From contig NZ_FMVM01000010.1 of the NCBI RefSeq assembly GCF_900102085.1, positions 186,001 through 250,000 of the forward strand: a stretch of DNA of 64,000 nt. The letters are read 5' to 3'. The position numbers were made by a program, and so were the translations under genes. The DNA is from Paenibacillus polysaccharolyticus (GTDB taxonomy: Bacteria > Bacillota > Bacilli > Paenibacillales > Paenibacillaceae). Shown here in pieces: positions 8,141 through 17,449 of the stretch; position 1 is the stretch's first letter, and each line of letters starts with the position of its first letter. The notes below the pieces were generated by a model. It saw only the letters and a list, made by a program, of their open reading frames with translations, was not told the origin of the DNA and searched no databases.

Positions 8141-9550
8141 ATGACAGCAATATCCTCGACCAAAGAGTCTCTCCGTTCAGATGCCCAGGATCTGAAGCTG
8201 ATTCGGTTAACCTGGCCTATATTCCTGGAACTCTTCTTGTTTATGTTGATGGGGAGCGTGGATACGCTCATGCTTAGCTCGGTATCGGATAATGCCGTCT
8301 CCGGGGTGGGTGCAGCCAACCAGATTATTTCCATTGCGATTCTTGTACTCGAAGTTATTGGACATGGCGCTGCGATTGTTGTAGCCCAATATATCGGTTC
8401 GAAAAAGCTGACTGAAGCAGCTCAGGTTACAGGTAATGCCATCACGCTTAACCTTGCGGTTGGATTGATTCTGAGTGTGATCTTCCTGGTGTTTGGTGGA
8501 CACTTGCTGTCGCTTTTGAATATACAAGGTGAAATTTATGATTATGCTCGTTCCTATATCAGCATTGTCGGGGGCGGAATTTTCTTGCAGGCCCTCATTA
8601 ATGCACTGGCGGCAACGATTCGTACACACGGTTATACCAAGGAAACGATGTATGTGTCCGTATTTATGAACGTCATCCACGTGATTGGTAACTATGCTCT
8701 GATCTTTGGACATTTCGGCTTGCCGAAGCTGGGTGTGGAAGGGGCAGCGATCTCGACGGTAGGTAGCCGTTTCGTCTGCTTGCTGATCTTTTTCTGGCTC
8801 TTGTATCGTGTAAGCGAGGTTCGTGTCGATTTTGAATATTACATTAAATTGTCCAAAAATTTTATTGGCAAAATTCTGCGCATTGGTATTCCTTCTGCGA
8901 TGGAATCGATGGTGTATCACTCCTGCCAGCTCGTATTCACGCTGTACGTGACCTATTTGGGCGCGGAAGCGATGGCAACCAAACAATATGCAGGTAACAT
9001 TTCGAGCTACATTTATCTGTTCAGTATGGCGATCGGCATGGGAACATCTATCATCGTTGGCCGGCTTGTCGGTGCTCGGCGCAAGGATGATGCGTACAAA
9101 CGTGTATTCGACAGTGTAAAGTGGGCGCTTCTGGCTACCGTTGCGATTGACGTGATCATCATCATTTTCCGCGTGCCACTGATGAGCATCTTTACGGAAA
9201 ATCCGGAGATTATCAGGCTCGGCGCACAGGTGTTGCTGCTCAGTCTGGTGCTTGAAACCGGGCGTACGTGTAATATCGTCATTATCGGTTCCCTGCGTGC
9301 TGCAGGGGATGCGAAATTCCCGGTATACATGGGCCTGATCTCTATGGTATGCATGAGTCTGCCTCTTGGCTATCTGCTGGTGTTCCAGTTGAATATGGGG
9401 CTGGCAGGCGTGTGGCTTGCCATTGCTGCGGATGAATGGACACGTGCGGTCATTATGTACTTCCGCTGGAAGAGCCGTGCTTGGGAGAAACACGAGCTGG
9501 TAGAGCATGAAGAAGAAGAGACTGGTGTACAGCCGGTTCCGGCAGTCTGA
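8141..9550 (+). CDS. MATE-family multidrug/cation efflux protein
   Basis: A 469-residue polytopic membrane protein with about twelve hydrophobic segments in two similar halves, starting with the typical LTWPIFLELFLFMLMGSVDT segment and with a second-half start near IPSAMESMVYHSCQL. MATE proteins export drugs or metabolites in exchange for Na+ or H+. The acidic and Gln-rich C-terminal tail (HEEEETGVQPV) is cytoplasmic. GGAAAGGTGAG precedes the ATG. It is monocistronic, flanked by terminators on both sides; the substrate is unknown. Confidence 0.92.
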   Translation: MTAISSTKESLRSDAQDLKLIRLTWPIFLELFLFMLMGSVDTLMLSSVSDNAVSGVGAANQIISIAILVLEVIGHGAAIVVAQYIGSKKLTEAAQVTGNAITLNLAVGLILSVIFLVFGGHLLSLLNIQGEIYDYARSYISIVGGGIFLQALINALAATIRTHGYTKETMYVSVFMNVIHVIGNYALIFGHFGLPKLGVEGAAISTVGSRFVCLLIFFWLLYRVSEVRVDFEYYIKLSKNFIGKILRIGIPSAMESMVYHSCQLVFTLYVTYLGAEAMATKQYAGNISSYIYLFSMAIGMGTSIIVGRLVGARRKDDAYKRVFDSVKWALLATVAIDVIIIIFRVPLMSIFTENPEIIRLGAQVLLLSLVLETGRTCNIVIIGSLRAAGDAKFPVYMGLISMVCMSLPLGYLLVFQLNMGLAGVWLAIAADEWTRAVIMYFRWKSRAWEKHELVEHEEEETGVQPVPAV

Positions 9551-9593
9551 TCTGGCTGTACTTGGCCGAGAAGCACATTTAAATGAGAGTTAT

Positions 9594-9643
9594 GAAGAGT
9601 CGGTTAGGGACATGGTTGTCCCTGATCAGGCTCTTCTTTTTTT
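9594..9643 (+). terminator. Rho-independent terminator after MATE gene
   Basis: GAAGAGT/CTCTTC arms (9594-9600, 9631-9636) enclose an inner AGGGAC/GTCCCT stem, followed by a run of T to 9643. Confidence 0.85.
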
Positions 9644-9718
9644 ATTTTCCGCAAAAATGATCAAAACGGCTCCTTCGTGAACACGTATAGTAAGGATATG
9701 GAAGGGGGACATCTTCAA

Positions 9719-10615
9719 TTGAGTCGATATCAGGAGATGATTCAGGACAGCTTGTTCTACATCGAGAACCATCTGCATGAAGAGATTGGGCTGGAAGACG
9801 TGGCTTCCAAGGCGGCATTATCGCCTTATCATTATCACCGGGTATTCCGGGATGAGGTGGGCATGACGGTGGTTGATTACATTCGCCATCGGCGGATGAG
9901 TCTGGCATCCACCGCGCTGCGTTCTACGGATGCAGGGATTCTGGACATATCGCTGGCCTGCGGATTCGAAAGTCAGGAAGCGTTTACTCGGGCTTTTCGC
10001 AAAATGTATGGGATGCCACCTGGGCGGTTTCGCAAATTATTTGATCTTAAACTATTCACTGGGAAAACCAGAGGAGGAGAAATAGAGATGAATACTACAA
10101 CGGCAATCAAAGGTTGGATGTTAACAGGGAGTCACCCGCAAAACTATGAGATGGGACTTGATCCTGCCGAGGTACATCAAGGCAAGGCCTCAGGGTATTT
10201 GAAGGCCGTTACACCGATGGAACCAAATGAATTTGCTACGATGATGCAACAGTTCAAGGCAGACAAGTATGTAGGTAAACGAATGAAGTTGACGGGATTT
10301 GTTAAAACGGATCGTGTAGAAGCATTCTGCGGACTATGGATGCGTGTGGATAATCAGGTGCAGGATGTACTGCAGTTTGATAATATGCATGACCGGCCGA
10401 TTACCGGTACGCAGCCATGGAATCAGTACAGCATTGTACTGGATGTACCAGCAGAGAGTGCAGTGATTTCATTTGGGGTGATTCTGAACGGAAAAGGAAA
10501 GGTCTGGGTGGACAGCTTCCGCTTCGAAGAGGTGGATCTAAACACACCTGTGACGCATATGGAGACGGAATATGAGATGTCGGACGAGCCGTTAAATTTG
10601 TCGTTTGAGGAATGA
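9719..10615 (+). CDS. AraC-family transcriptional regulator with C-terminal beta-rich domain
   Basis: From the chosen TTG start it has 298 residues; upstream in-frame GTG 9677 and ATG 9698 are alternatives. I prefer 9719 because AAGGGGG lies 10 nt before it and family members begin close to SRYQEMIQ. Two AraC helix-turn-helix units occupy about 1-110 (LEDVASKAALSPYHYHRVFR; ISLACGFESQEAFTRAFRKM). Residues 125-285 resemble a carbohydrate-binding or jelly-roll-like sensor with repeated beta segments (RMKLTGFVKTD, AVISFGVILNGKGKVWVDSF). The DNA-binding part at the N terminus resembles the Rob/SoxS-type order. Its target is unknown. Confidence 0.85.
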   Translation: MSRYQEMIQDSLFYIENHLHEEIGLEDVASKAALSPYHYHRVFRDEVGMTVVDYIRHRRMSLASTALRSTDAGILDISLACGFESQEAFTRAFRKMYGMPPGRFRKLFDLKLFTGKTRGGEIEMNTTTAIKGWMLTGSHPQNYEMGLDPAEVHQGKASGYLKAVTPMEPNEFATMMQQFKADKYVGKRMKLTGFVKTDRVEAFCGLWMRVDNQVQDVLQFDNMHDRPITGTQPWNQYSIVLDVPAESAVISFGVILNGKGKVWVDSFRFEEVDLNTPVTHMETEYEMSDEPLNLSFEE

Positions 10616-10921
10616 ATAATCAAATGATGCTATATAAGTTGAGCTGTTCATTTACACGTTAACGGAGAGGACAGAAAAAAACTGAAAAAGCGGAGCGGTC
10701 GCCTGAAAGCTTTCTGCAAGAAAGCTACATCGGAAGCATACGCTGTTCCCCGGATTTTCCCCTTTGGAGAAGGGAATCGAAAAAATCTGGGGATAATCGC
10801 TACTCTCCAGGTTGTTCTGTCATCGGAGTGGATTGTGTAAATACTTTAGTTCATTATTTTTAAACAAAAGGAAGGATGGGAATTATGGTATAATGCTGGT
10901 GAAGAATGGAGCTGATGATGT
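10616..10921. other. Intergenic region filled by repeat element copy 1
   Basis: Most of this 306-bp gap is the repeat element annotated at 10625-10857. The remaining 60 bp carry TATAAT at 10889-10894, a good -10 for the Rpn-type gene, with no convincing -35. Confidence 0.5.
10625..10857. repeat. Dispersed structured repeat element, copy 1
   Basis: This segment is repeated at 35999-36234 with roughly three quarters or more identity by eye. Shared landmarks, in order: GATGCTATATAAGTTGA, GAGAGGACAGAAAAA, a GCTTTCT/AGAAAGC hairpin, CTACATCGGAAGCATA, a CCCTT/AAGGG hairpin, AAAAAATCTGGGGATAA, CGCTACTCTCCAGGTT and TTCTGTCATCGGAGTGGA. The left end is intact; the right end is degraded relative to copy 2. 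No open reading frame is conserved. It may be a MITE-like element or a structured RNA. Confidence 0.75.
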
Positions 10922-11791
10922 GTGGCGGAACTGCTTGATCCACGGGTAGATTTTGTGTTCAAACGCATTTTTGGAAGTGAGCAAAATAAAGATGTTTTGT
11001 TAGCTTTTCTGAACAGCACGTTTATTGAAACTGGCGAGGCTCCCTTAACGGAGATTACGGTTATTAACACGTACACGGATAAAGATAGTCCAGAGGATAA
11101 GCAGTCCATTCTGGATATTAAGGCGAAGACGGTCGAAGGAAAGCTCATTAATATTGAGATGCAGCTGTTCAACCCGTACCATATGGAGAAGCGCACACTG
11201 TTCTATTGGAGTGAGATGTACTTCCACCAGATTAAAAAGGGTGAGAACTATAATCTGCTTAAAAAGTGTGTGACTATTAACATTTTGAACTACTCCTGTT
11301 TGGATAATGAACGTTACCACAATGTGTTTCATTTGCGGGAAGACCACACAGGGATTAGCCTGACGGATGACATTGAAATCCATGTGATGGAGTTAACGAA
11401 GCTGGAGCAACACCCTATTCCGCTGGAGAAGGGCGGACTTGTGAATTGGCTGTTATTTCTGAAAGGGATCGACATATCAAACTGGGAGGTGCTGGCGATG
11501 AATGAACCGATGTTGAAGAAAGCGATGGATACGCTGGAATTTTTGAGTCATGATGCCGCTACCCGTATGGCGTATGATGCCCGTATGAAGGCCCTGAGCG
11601 ATGAAAAGTCCATGATTGAGGGAGCGCGGGCAGAAGGGACAGCCAAAGGTAGGCTGGAGGGTTTACGGGAAGGTAAACAAGAGATGGCCCGTGAGCTGTT
11701 AGCCCTTGGAGTGGACATGTCCGCCATTGTGAAAGCCTCCGGTCTTTCCGAAGAAGAAATCCGTAAGTTCAATAGGTACCAACAAAGATGA
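10922..11791 (+). CDS. Rpn/PD-(D/E)XK nuclease-family putative transposase
   Basis: A 289-residue member of the recombination-promoting nuclease (Rpn, transposase_31-like) family. The N-terminal LLDPRVDFVFKRIFG is the family hallmark; a D-x(n)-E-x-Q active-site pattern fits SILDIKAKTVEGKLINIEMQ near residues 58-77. The C-terminal tail is Gly/Glu/Arg-rich and ends in LGVDMSAIVKASGLSEEEIR, typical of these proteins. The start is GTG. Such proteins cut DNA and promote recombination in E. coli; here the role is unproven. It begins 65 bp after repeat copy 1, and a terminator follows. Confidence 0.88.
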   Translation: MAELLDPRVDFVFKRIFGSEQNKDVLLAFLNSTFIETGEAPLTEITVINTYTDKDSPEDKQSILDIKAKTVEGKLINIEMQLFNPYHMEKRTLFYWSEMYFHQIKKGENYNLLKKCVTINILNYSCLDNERYHNVFHLREDHTGISLTDDIEIHVMELTKLEQHPIPLEKGGLVNWLLFLKGIDISNWEVLAMNEPMLKKAMDTLEFLSHDAATRMAYDARMKALSDEKSMIEGARAEGTAKGRLEGLREGKQEMARELLALGVDMSAIVKASGLSEEEIRKFNRYQQR

Positions 11792-11853
11792 TTAGAGTTT
11801 AAATATTATCAGTCAATTTCATCGTTACAGTCCACATGTATTAGAGAAATTTT

Positions 11854-11884
11854 GAGCCAATCCATCGGTGGAACGGCTCTTTTT
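11854..11884 (+). terminator. Rho-independent terminator after Rpn-type gene
   Basis: GAGCC (11854-11858) pairs with GGCTC (11875-11879), with an inner CCA/TGG pair, followed by TTTTTG. Confidence 0.65.
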
Positions 11885-12036
11885 GCCGTCTTTGGGGTAT
11901 AAAAGAAGAAGAGCAACGTACCTACTGCGAGGTATCCATACGGTAATGCGAACAACCAAATTTTCATCGCGTAATGATCGCGAACTTGTTAACATAAACG
12001 CATAAACCAATGACACAGATAAAGAGGATGAATCCG

Positions 12037-12750
12037 ATGAATAGTAAAGTGCTTGTTGTGGATGATGAATCCAGCATCGTCAGTGCCATTGCGTACGCAC
12101 TGCGGCGTGAAGGATATGAAGTAGAGACAGCGAATGATGGCGAAGAGGCCTTGGAGAAGGTGGCTTTGTTCCATCCTCAAGTCATGATTCTGGATGTGAT
12201 GATGCCCAAACTGGACGGATATGGCGTCTGCCGCAGGCTGGAGGATCGGGAGGATATCGGCATTATTTTGCTCACCGTCAAGAACGAACTGGTGGATAAA
12301 ATTGTCGGTCTTGAAATGGGCGCAGACGATTATATGACCAAACCGTTCGAAATCCGCGAATTGCTCGCCCGCGTGAAGGCACTGATGCGTCGGGTAGAGA
12401 AAAGCAGTACCCCACCGCAGGACGACTCCAAGAGCCAAGCAATTGTCAATGGAACCCTGCGTATTCATGTTGCTCATCGCACTGTGACGGTAGGTGAAGA
12501 GAAGCTGGATTTAACGCCCAAGGAGTTCGACCTGCTGACCATTCTGATGTCCAATCCGGAACGGGTGTACACACGGGATGATTTGCTGGATCGAGTGTGG
12601 GGCATGGAGTACGCAGGGGGGACACGGACGGTAGATATTCACATCCAGCGTTTGCGCAAAAAAATCGGGGATACCGATCAGCAAATGCTGCAAACGGTAT
12701 ACGGTATTGGGTACAAGGCAACTGCTCCTGAAACAGGCGGAACGGTATGA
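12037..12750 (+). CDS. OmpR/PhoB-family response regulator
   Basis: A 237-residue two-domain regulator. The receiver has Asp9/Asp10, phosphoacceptor Asp53 in ILDVMMPK and Lys100 in TKPFE; a winged-helix effector follows at about 135-232 (LTPKEFDLLTILMSNPERVY; VDIHIQRLRKKIG). The ATG at 12037 is preferred over in-frame ATGs at 12010 and 12028 because AAAGAGG lies 9 nt upstream. Its stop overlaps the start of the sensor kinase (ATGA), so both are made together. Confidence 0.93.
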   Translation: MNSKVLVVDDESSIVSAIAYALRREGYEVETANDGEEALEKVALFHPQVMILDVMMPKLDGYGVCRRLEDREDIGIILLTVKNELVDKIVGLEMGADDYMTKPFEIRELLARVKALMRRVEKSSTPPQDDSKSQAIVNGTLRIHVAHRTVTVGEEKLDLTPKEFDLLTILMSNPERVYTRDDLLDRVWGMEYAGGTRTVDIHIQRLRKKIGDTDQQMLQTVYGIGYKATAPETGGTV

Positions 12751-14264
12751 GAGTTAGCATCAAGCTAAAATTCAGCGTGTTTCTGGCCGCATTGCTCATC
12801 CTCACGGTGGTTGTGCTCAGTTCCCTCGTACTCCGAGGCATTGAGCTTAATCAGCAATCACAGGTAGAGCGTACTCTCGCGCAACAGACGCGTCTCATTA
12901 ATCTGAATGTGCGCCAGGCATATTATACGGAGGCCATTCGTCAGGAGCCGGAACAGTTCCTGCAGCAAAATGGACGTAGATTGGCGCAAGCTCTCTCTGA
13001 CTCAACAGGCCTGCCAATTGCACTATATGACATGAGTGGCAAACAAGTGGGAGCTTCTTTTGCGCCAAGTGAGAATGAACTCGTTCAGGAGACTCTGAAT
13101 TACGCATTGAAGAATAAAATTGCCTATCACGAGCAGGGAGAGACATTGTTTTATGCCGCTCCGCTGGACGGCCCGGAGGGACAGATTGGTGCCATCTGGA
13201 TTCAATACTCCGTGCAGAGTTATCAGGACTTCTACGCGCGGATTCTTCAATTGTTCTTATGGGCAGGCATCACGGTGGTTGCGCTTAGTTTCATTCTAGG
13301 TTATCTGTTCTACAACCGTTTTGCTGTAGCGATTACCCGATTGAAGAAATCAGCAGCCTCCATTCAAGAAGGGAACTATATTACCGAATCCCCGGTCAAA
13401 CGTAAGGATGAACTAGGCGAGCTGGGACAAGGGATTTATTATATGAGCACGTCTATTCAGCAAAATATTGCAGCCATGCATGCCGAGCAGCAGAAACTGC
13501 AACTGGCGATTGAGAAGTTGCAAGCATTGGAGCAGCAGCAGAAGCAATATATCGGCAACATCAGTCATGAGTTCAAGACACCACTGACGTCCATCAAGGC
13601 ATACGTGGAGCTCTTAAATATGTACAAGGATGATCCACAACTGCTGGATGATGCGACGAATAATATCGGGAAAGAAACCGAAAGATTATATGAAATGGTG
13701 GAGAAGGTACTGCACCTGTCCGCGCTGGAAAAGTATGATTTCGAGAATCAGGCGGAGGATGTGGAGATCGGTGCATTACTTGCGGACGCTTGCGGACGAA
13801 TGCGAGGTAAGGTTGAAAAGTTTGCACTGAACATGGAGCTCGATCTGGAGCCTGCCGTCATTCACAGTGACCGGGAAAGTCTGATGCACATTTTCATCAA
13901 CCTGCTGGACAATGCGATCAAATATAACGTTCCTGGAGGCATCATTCGAGTGGAGAATGAGCGGCGTACAGAGGAACATCAGGCGGTAATTCGCATCTAT
14001 AACTCAGGTACGCCGATCCCTGAAGAGGCACGGGAGAAGATTTTTGAACCTTTTTACACCGTCAATAAGGACAGAGCTCGCAAAACAGGCGGAACCGGAC
14101 TCGGTCTATCCCTCGTAAAACAGTTTGTTGAGAAACAGGGCGGAACGATTACTTTATTACCGAGCGATCCAGCGCATCAAGAAGGCGTGACATTTCAACT
14201 TGTATTCCCGCTTGTAGATCAAGACATAGATACAAGTTTACAAGTTGGAAACAAGTCTGAATAA
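12747..14264 (+). CDS. HisKA-type sensor histidine kinase
   Basis: A 505-residue membrane kinase paired with the regulator it overlaps by 4 nt. TM1 is about residues 10-30, an extracytoplasmic sensor loop 31-165, TM2 about 168-190, HAMP 190-243, a coiled segment 243-266, HisKA with NISHEFKTPL (His274), and HATPase with NLLDNAIKYN and GTGLGLSLVKQF. The ligand is not evident. The next gene encodes a secreted lipoprotein and may be an accessory sensor or a target. Confidence 0.94.
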   Translation: MRVSIKLKFSVFLAALLILTVVVLSSLVLRGIELNQQSQVERTLAQQTRLINLNVRQAYYTEAIRQEPEQFLQQNGRRLAQALSDSTGLPIALYDMSGKQVGASFAPSENELVQETLNYALKNKIAYHEQGETLFYAAPLDGPEGQIGAIWIQYSVQSYQDFYARILQLFLWAGITVVALSFILGYLFYNRFAVAITRLKKSAASIQEGNYITESPVKRKDELGELGQGIYYMSTSIQQNIAAMHAEQQKLQLAIEKLQALEQQQKQYIGNISHEFKTPLTSIKAYVELLNMYKDDPQLLDDATNNIGKETERLYEMVEKVLHLSALEKYDFENQAEDVEIGALLADACGRMRGKVEKFALNMELDLEPAVIHSDRESLMHIFINLLDNAIKYNVPGGIIRVENERRTEEHQAVIRIYNSGTPIPEEAREKIFEPFYTVNKDRARKTGGTGLGLSLVKQFVEKQGGTITLLPSDPAHQEGVTFQLVFPLVDQDIDTSLQVGNKSE

Positions 14265-14326
14265 CTTTGGAAGTATGCCGGCTTTATGATGGGTGTATAG
14301 CATAAGTAACTGAGGGGGATCACGAC

Positions 14327-15436
14327 ATGATGAAATGGATGAAAGTCACGTTTGGAGCACTGGGGGCAGTTGCGTTATTGACCACTGTTGCCTGTGGAAG
14401 CACCACAGAGCCGTCTGGCAATACACAAGGTGCAAAAACAGGCACAGACATTACGGTCAAAGATAACACGAACACGTCCGTTTACCAGAATTTCAAACTT
14501 GAGAAAATAGATAAATTACCTAATATGCGCGGAATCGCTTGGTTGAGCGAGAGTTCGATTGTGACAGATAAAGAAAACACGTCCATGAAACCTGTTAGTG
14601 TAGAGGGAGAGGAACGTTATCCGCACAACCTGTACATGTATGATCTGACGAAAGGCACAGATACACCGCTTATAGAGAGCGAGGTTAACCTGGGAGCACC
14701 GCAGGTATCGCCGGATGGACAGCATCTGTTCTACTGGCAGACGGAGGAAACGACAGGCTGGCCTTTCATTCTGAACCTGAAGAGCGGAGAAGCGGTTGCT
14801 GCGGGTAAAGAGGATGGATTTGTTCAGGAAGGTGCCTGGCTCGATAATGAACATGTTGTTTTTTCCAATATGAAAGGAGATCTGATCTCGGCTGCACTGG
14901 ACGGCACCACTAAAGTATTGGTAGAGACGGGAAACTTTAATGTACGCAGCATCAAGGTGTCGGGCAACATGATCTATTACATTACCGGAGAAGACGGTCA
15001 ACTGAACACCTATGATGCGAAGACGGGGGAAGTCAAACAGGTGCTCAAAAGCGTGGAGTGGGTTATCCCTTCGAACGACGGAACAAGGCTTGCGATTGTA
15101 AAAAGAACAGCGGATACTAAACGGGCGCTGGTGCTCACCGATCTGGAAGGTAATGAGAAGGCCACACTCGCCAGAGGCACGCAGATTTTCGGCACAAGCT
15201 GGTCGGGTGACGACTCCAAGATTGCGTACACGATTAATTCCGATAAGGATAACGAAAAAGGATTGTTTGTTTCCAACACGGAATCGGCAGAGCAATTCCA
15301 GATCTCCGCAGAGATGGACAATGTGGCTGATTCGTTAGCCTGGAGCCCGCAGGGGAACAAAATTTTGCTGTCACAATCCGTGATGGAGAATGAAAAATAT
15401 CACTTTGTGACCTCGATTATTACGATTTCGGAATAG
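14327..15436 (+). CDS. Lipoprotein with TolB/WD40-like beta-propeller
   Basis: A 369-residue exported protein. The first 24 residues form a signal with a relaxed lipobox (TTVAC), then a Ser/Thr/Gly-rich linker to about residue 50. The remainder has repeated beta-propeller blades of the TolB type (APQVSPDGQHLFYWQ; IPSNDGTRLAIVK; SWSGDDSKIAYTINSD; AWSPQGNKILLSQS). TolB-like lipoproteins often bind partners outside the membrane. It lies 62 nt behind the sensor kinase with GAGGGGGAT before the ATG, so it likely belongs to that operon and may modulate the signal. Confidence 0.82.
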   Translation: MMKWMKVTFGALGAVALLTTVACGSTTEPSGNTQGAKTGTDITVKDNTNTSVYQNFKLEKIDKLPNMRGIAWLSESSIVTDKENTSMKPVSVEGEERYPHNLYMYDLTKGTDTPLIESEVNLGAPQVSPDGQHLFYWQTEETTGWPFILNLKSGEAVAAGKEDGFVQEGAWLDNEHVVFSNMKGDLISAALDGTTKVLVETGNFNVRSIKVSGNMIYYITGEDGQLNTYDAKTGEVKQVLKSVEWVIPSNDGTRLAIVKRTADTKRALVLTDLEGNEKATLARGTQIFGTSWSGDDSKIAYTINSDKDNEKGLFVSNTESAEQFQISAEMDNVADSLAWSPQGNKILLSQSVMENEKYHFVTSIITISE

Positions 15437-15464
15437 ATGCCAATTCAAAGTATAGTGGCGGCGT

Positions 15465-15496
15465 GGAAGGCGTGTTCCATATCTTTCATGCCTTTC
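15465..15496 (+). terminator. Weak terminator hairpin
   Basis: GGAAGGCGTG pairs with CATGCCTTTC including two G-U pairs; the trailing sequence is only moderately T-rich. Confidence 0.45.
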
Positions 15497-15508
15497 TATA
15501 CATTTATA

Positions 15509-15538
15509 TTGACTAAGTCCTTGCGCTTCCGATAAACT
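15509..15538 (+). promoter_or_regulatory. Sigma-A promoter for trhO operon
   Basis: TTGACT (15509-15514) and TAAACT (15533-15538) are separated by 18 bp, placing transcription start about 145 nt before the trhO ATG. Confidence 0.55.
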
Positions 15539-15691
15539 AGTATGCAGGAATATAAAGTCGAATGGTTAGACAGCAGTTCGAGACGATGTTTCGGGCGGCT
15601 GTTTCTTTTCTTTTTCTGCAAGTCAGGGTGCAATGTAGGTGGCTCGCCGGAGGAACCGGCCAACAACATGGAAGAGGAACAGGTGATATAC

Positions 15692-16579
15692 ATGTGTAAC
15701 AGCGCGTATCGCGTGCTTTTATATTATAAGTTCGTGAAGATCGAAGACCCCGAGACGTTTACGCAGGAGCATCTGCAATACTGCAAAGACCTAGGGGTGA
15801 AAGGCCGTATTCTGATTGCTTCCGAAGGTATCAACGGCACAGTATCAGGAACACCGGAGCAGACAGAGCAATATATGAAGGACATGCATGCCAATCCGCT
15901 GTTCAAGGATATGGTGTTTAAAATTGATGATGTGGAAGAGCATGCGTTCAAAAAAATCTTTGTGCGTCACAAAGCAGAACTGGTGACTTTCCGCGTAGAC
16001 GATGAACTTGATCCGAATGAGATTAGCGGTAAACGCCTCTCACCGAAGGAATTTCATGAGCATTTGCAACGGGATGACGTTATCGTCATTGATGGACGCA
16101 ATGATTATGAGTATGAGATCGGTCATTTCCGCGGTGCGATCCGCCCGGATGTCGAATCATTCCGTGAATTTCCGGAGTGGATTCGCGAGAATCTCGGCGA
16201 TATGAAAGACAAGACGATCATTACGTACTGCACAGGCGGTATCCGCTGTGAGAAGCTGACTGGATTTATGATCAAGGAAGGTTTCCAGGATGTTGCCCAA
16301 CTGGAAGGCGGAATTGTGACCTACGGGAAAGATCCCGAAGTACAGGGACGTCTGTTTGATGGCAAATGTTATGTATTTGACGAGCGGATTTCCGTACCGA
16401 TCAACCGTACCGATGAGGATATTGTTATCGCCAGCTGTTATCACTGTGGTACGACACATGACCGATATATTAATTGTCCGACCTGCAACCTGCAGCATGT
16501 CTGCTGTGAGGATTGCGAAGAGACGCATAACCGCTTTTGCTCGGATGCTTGCCGGGAGGCAGCGCCCGTACAGGCATAA
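15692..16579 (+). CDS. trhO: tRNA uridine(34) hydroxylase, rhodanese family (TrhO/YceA)
   Basis: A 295-residue cytoplasmic enzyme that installs 5-hydroxyuridine at tRNA wobble position 34 using oxygen. The N-terminal acylphosphatase-like domain begins [16 protein letters not shown] and contains [17 protein letters not shown]; the rhodanese domain carries the catalytic loop CTGGIRCEK with Cys180. The C terminus is rich in cysteines (CYHCG, CPTC, CCEDC, FCSDAC), a zinc-finger-like tail typical of Gram-positive members. The open frame extends upstream to 15542, but that part is unlike the family; ATG 15692 with AGGTGA upstream fits. A regulator gene follows after 12 nt. Confidence 0.93.
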   Translation: MCNSAYRVLLYYKFVKIEDPETFTQEHLQYCKDLGVKGRILIASEGINGTVSGTPEQTEQYMKDMHANPLFKDMVFKIDDVEEHAFKKIFVRHKAELVTFRVDDELDPNEISGKRLSPKEFHEHLQRDDVIVIDGRNDYEYEIGHFRGAIRPDVESFREFPEWIRENLGDMKDKTIITYCTGGIRCEKLTGFMIKEGFQDVAQLEGGIVTYGKDPEVQGRLFDGKCYVFDERISVPINRTDEDIVIASCYHCGTTHDRYINCPTCNLQHVCCEDCEETHNRFCSDACREAAPVQA

Positions 16580-16591
16580 GCAGGAGAGCAG

Positions 16592-17245
16592 GTGCTGAAC
16601 ATGAAGCGTGAAGAAGAACGTACAACGCGTGAACGGATTCTGTTCATGCTGAAGCAGCAAGGAACGATGACGGCTCGTGAAATCACGGCCGAGCTAGGGC
16701 TGACCGGAATGGCGATTCGTCGCCATCTGACAGCACTGGAGCAGGAAGGCTGGATCGAGGTGCGTGAGGCTCGTGCAACAGCAGGACGTCCCTCCTCGGT
16801 ATATCATCTGACGGATCGAGGAGACAATTATTTCCCGAAGTCGTACTCTTCTCTAACGCTGGAACTGCTTGATGAACTGTCTGATACGGCAGGCAGTGGA
16901 GTCGTGGATGCCCTTTTCGAAGGTCGCCGTGACAAGTTGCTTCGCAGCGGCTTGCCGCAGATGGAGGGGCATGATCTCGCCGGACGTGTCGAGGAACTGG
17001 CACGAATTCAGAATGCCAACGGGTATATGGCCGATGCATCTATCGAAGAAGATGGTACGTATGTCATCACCGAGCTGAACTGCCCAATCGTGCAGGTTGC
17101 GAGTGTGTACAAGCAGGCTTGTCGTTGTGAGCTGGAGCTATTTCGATCCCTATTGCAAGCGGACGTCGAGCGCACTGAATGTTATGCTGATGGCGGCAAG
17201 AAGTGCAAGTACCAGATTCGTGAGGTATCGGGGAAGTCATCATAG
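16592..17245 (+). CDS. Cysteine-rich winged-helix regulator (SufR-like, COG2345 type)
   Basis: A 217-residue regulator with an N-terminal winged helix (about 10-75: MTAREITAELGLTGMAIRRH, GRPSSVYHLTDRG) and a C-terminal domain with five clustered cysteines. From Cys170 on the spacing is C-x12-C-x1-C-x17-C-x7-C. SufR-type repressors hold an Fe-S cluster through a similar C-x12-C pattern, so iron-sulfur or redox sensing is the leading inference. The start could be GTG 16592 or ATG 16601; AGGAGAG and GCAGGTG lie close by. It is the second gene of the trhO operon, hinting at a redox or iron link to tRNA modification. Confidence 0.82.
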   Translation: MLNMKREEERTTRERILFMLKQQGTMTAREITAELGLTGMAIRRHLTALEQEGWIEVREARATAGRPSSVYHLTDRGDNYFPKSYSSLTLELLDELSDTAGSGVVDALFEGRRDKLLRSGLPQMEGHDLAGRVEELARIQNANGYMADASIEEDGTYVITELNCPIVQVASVYKQACRCELELFRSLLQADVERTECYADGGKKCKYQIREVSGKSS

Positions 17246-17258
17246 CCGGTCATTTATA

Positions 17259-17290
17259 AGATTGTTTCGAATTGTCGAAGCAGTCTTTTT
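17259..17290 (+). terminator. Rho-independent terminator of trhO operon
   Basis: AGATTGTTTCGA pairs with TCGAAGCAGTCT with G-U pairs, followed by nine T residues. Confidence 0.85.
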
Positions 17291-17449
17291 TTTTTATCTA
17301 AAAAAACACTTGTACATAGTTTTTATACACGTTTATTCACTCTGATATGAATAAACACACCCATATCTCATTATGAACATATGTGAGTTAAACTTCTTGT
17401 TATATGAATTATGATCCAAAACTTTTTTTAGAAGCGGTATTTTTCGGAT

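Noticed and set aside
8207..9508. 433-codon frame opposite the MATE gene
   Set aside because: Composition is His/Arg/Gln-rich nonsense and it lies fully inside a clear membrane transporter gene.
15542..15691. N-terminal extension of the TrhO frame
   Set aside because: The Cys/Phe-rich 50 residues are unlike the family, and a good start with ribosome site exists at 15692.
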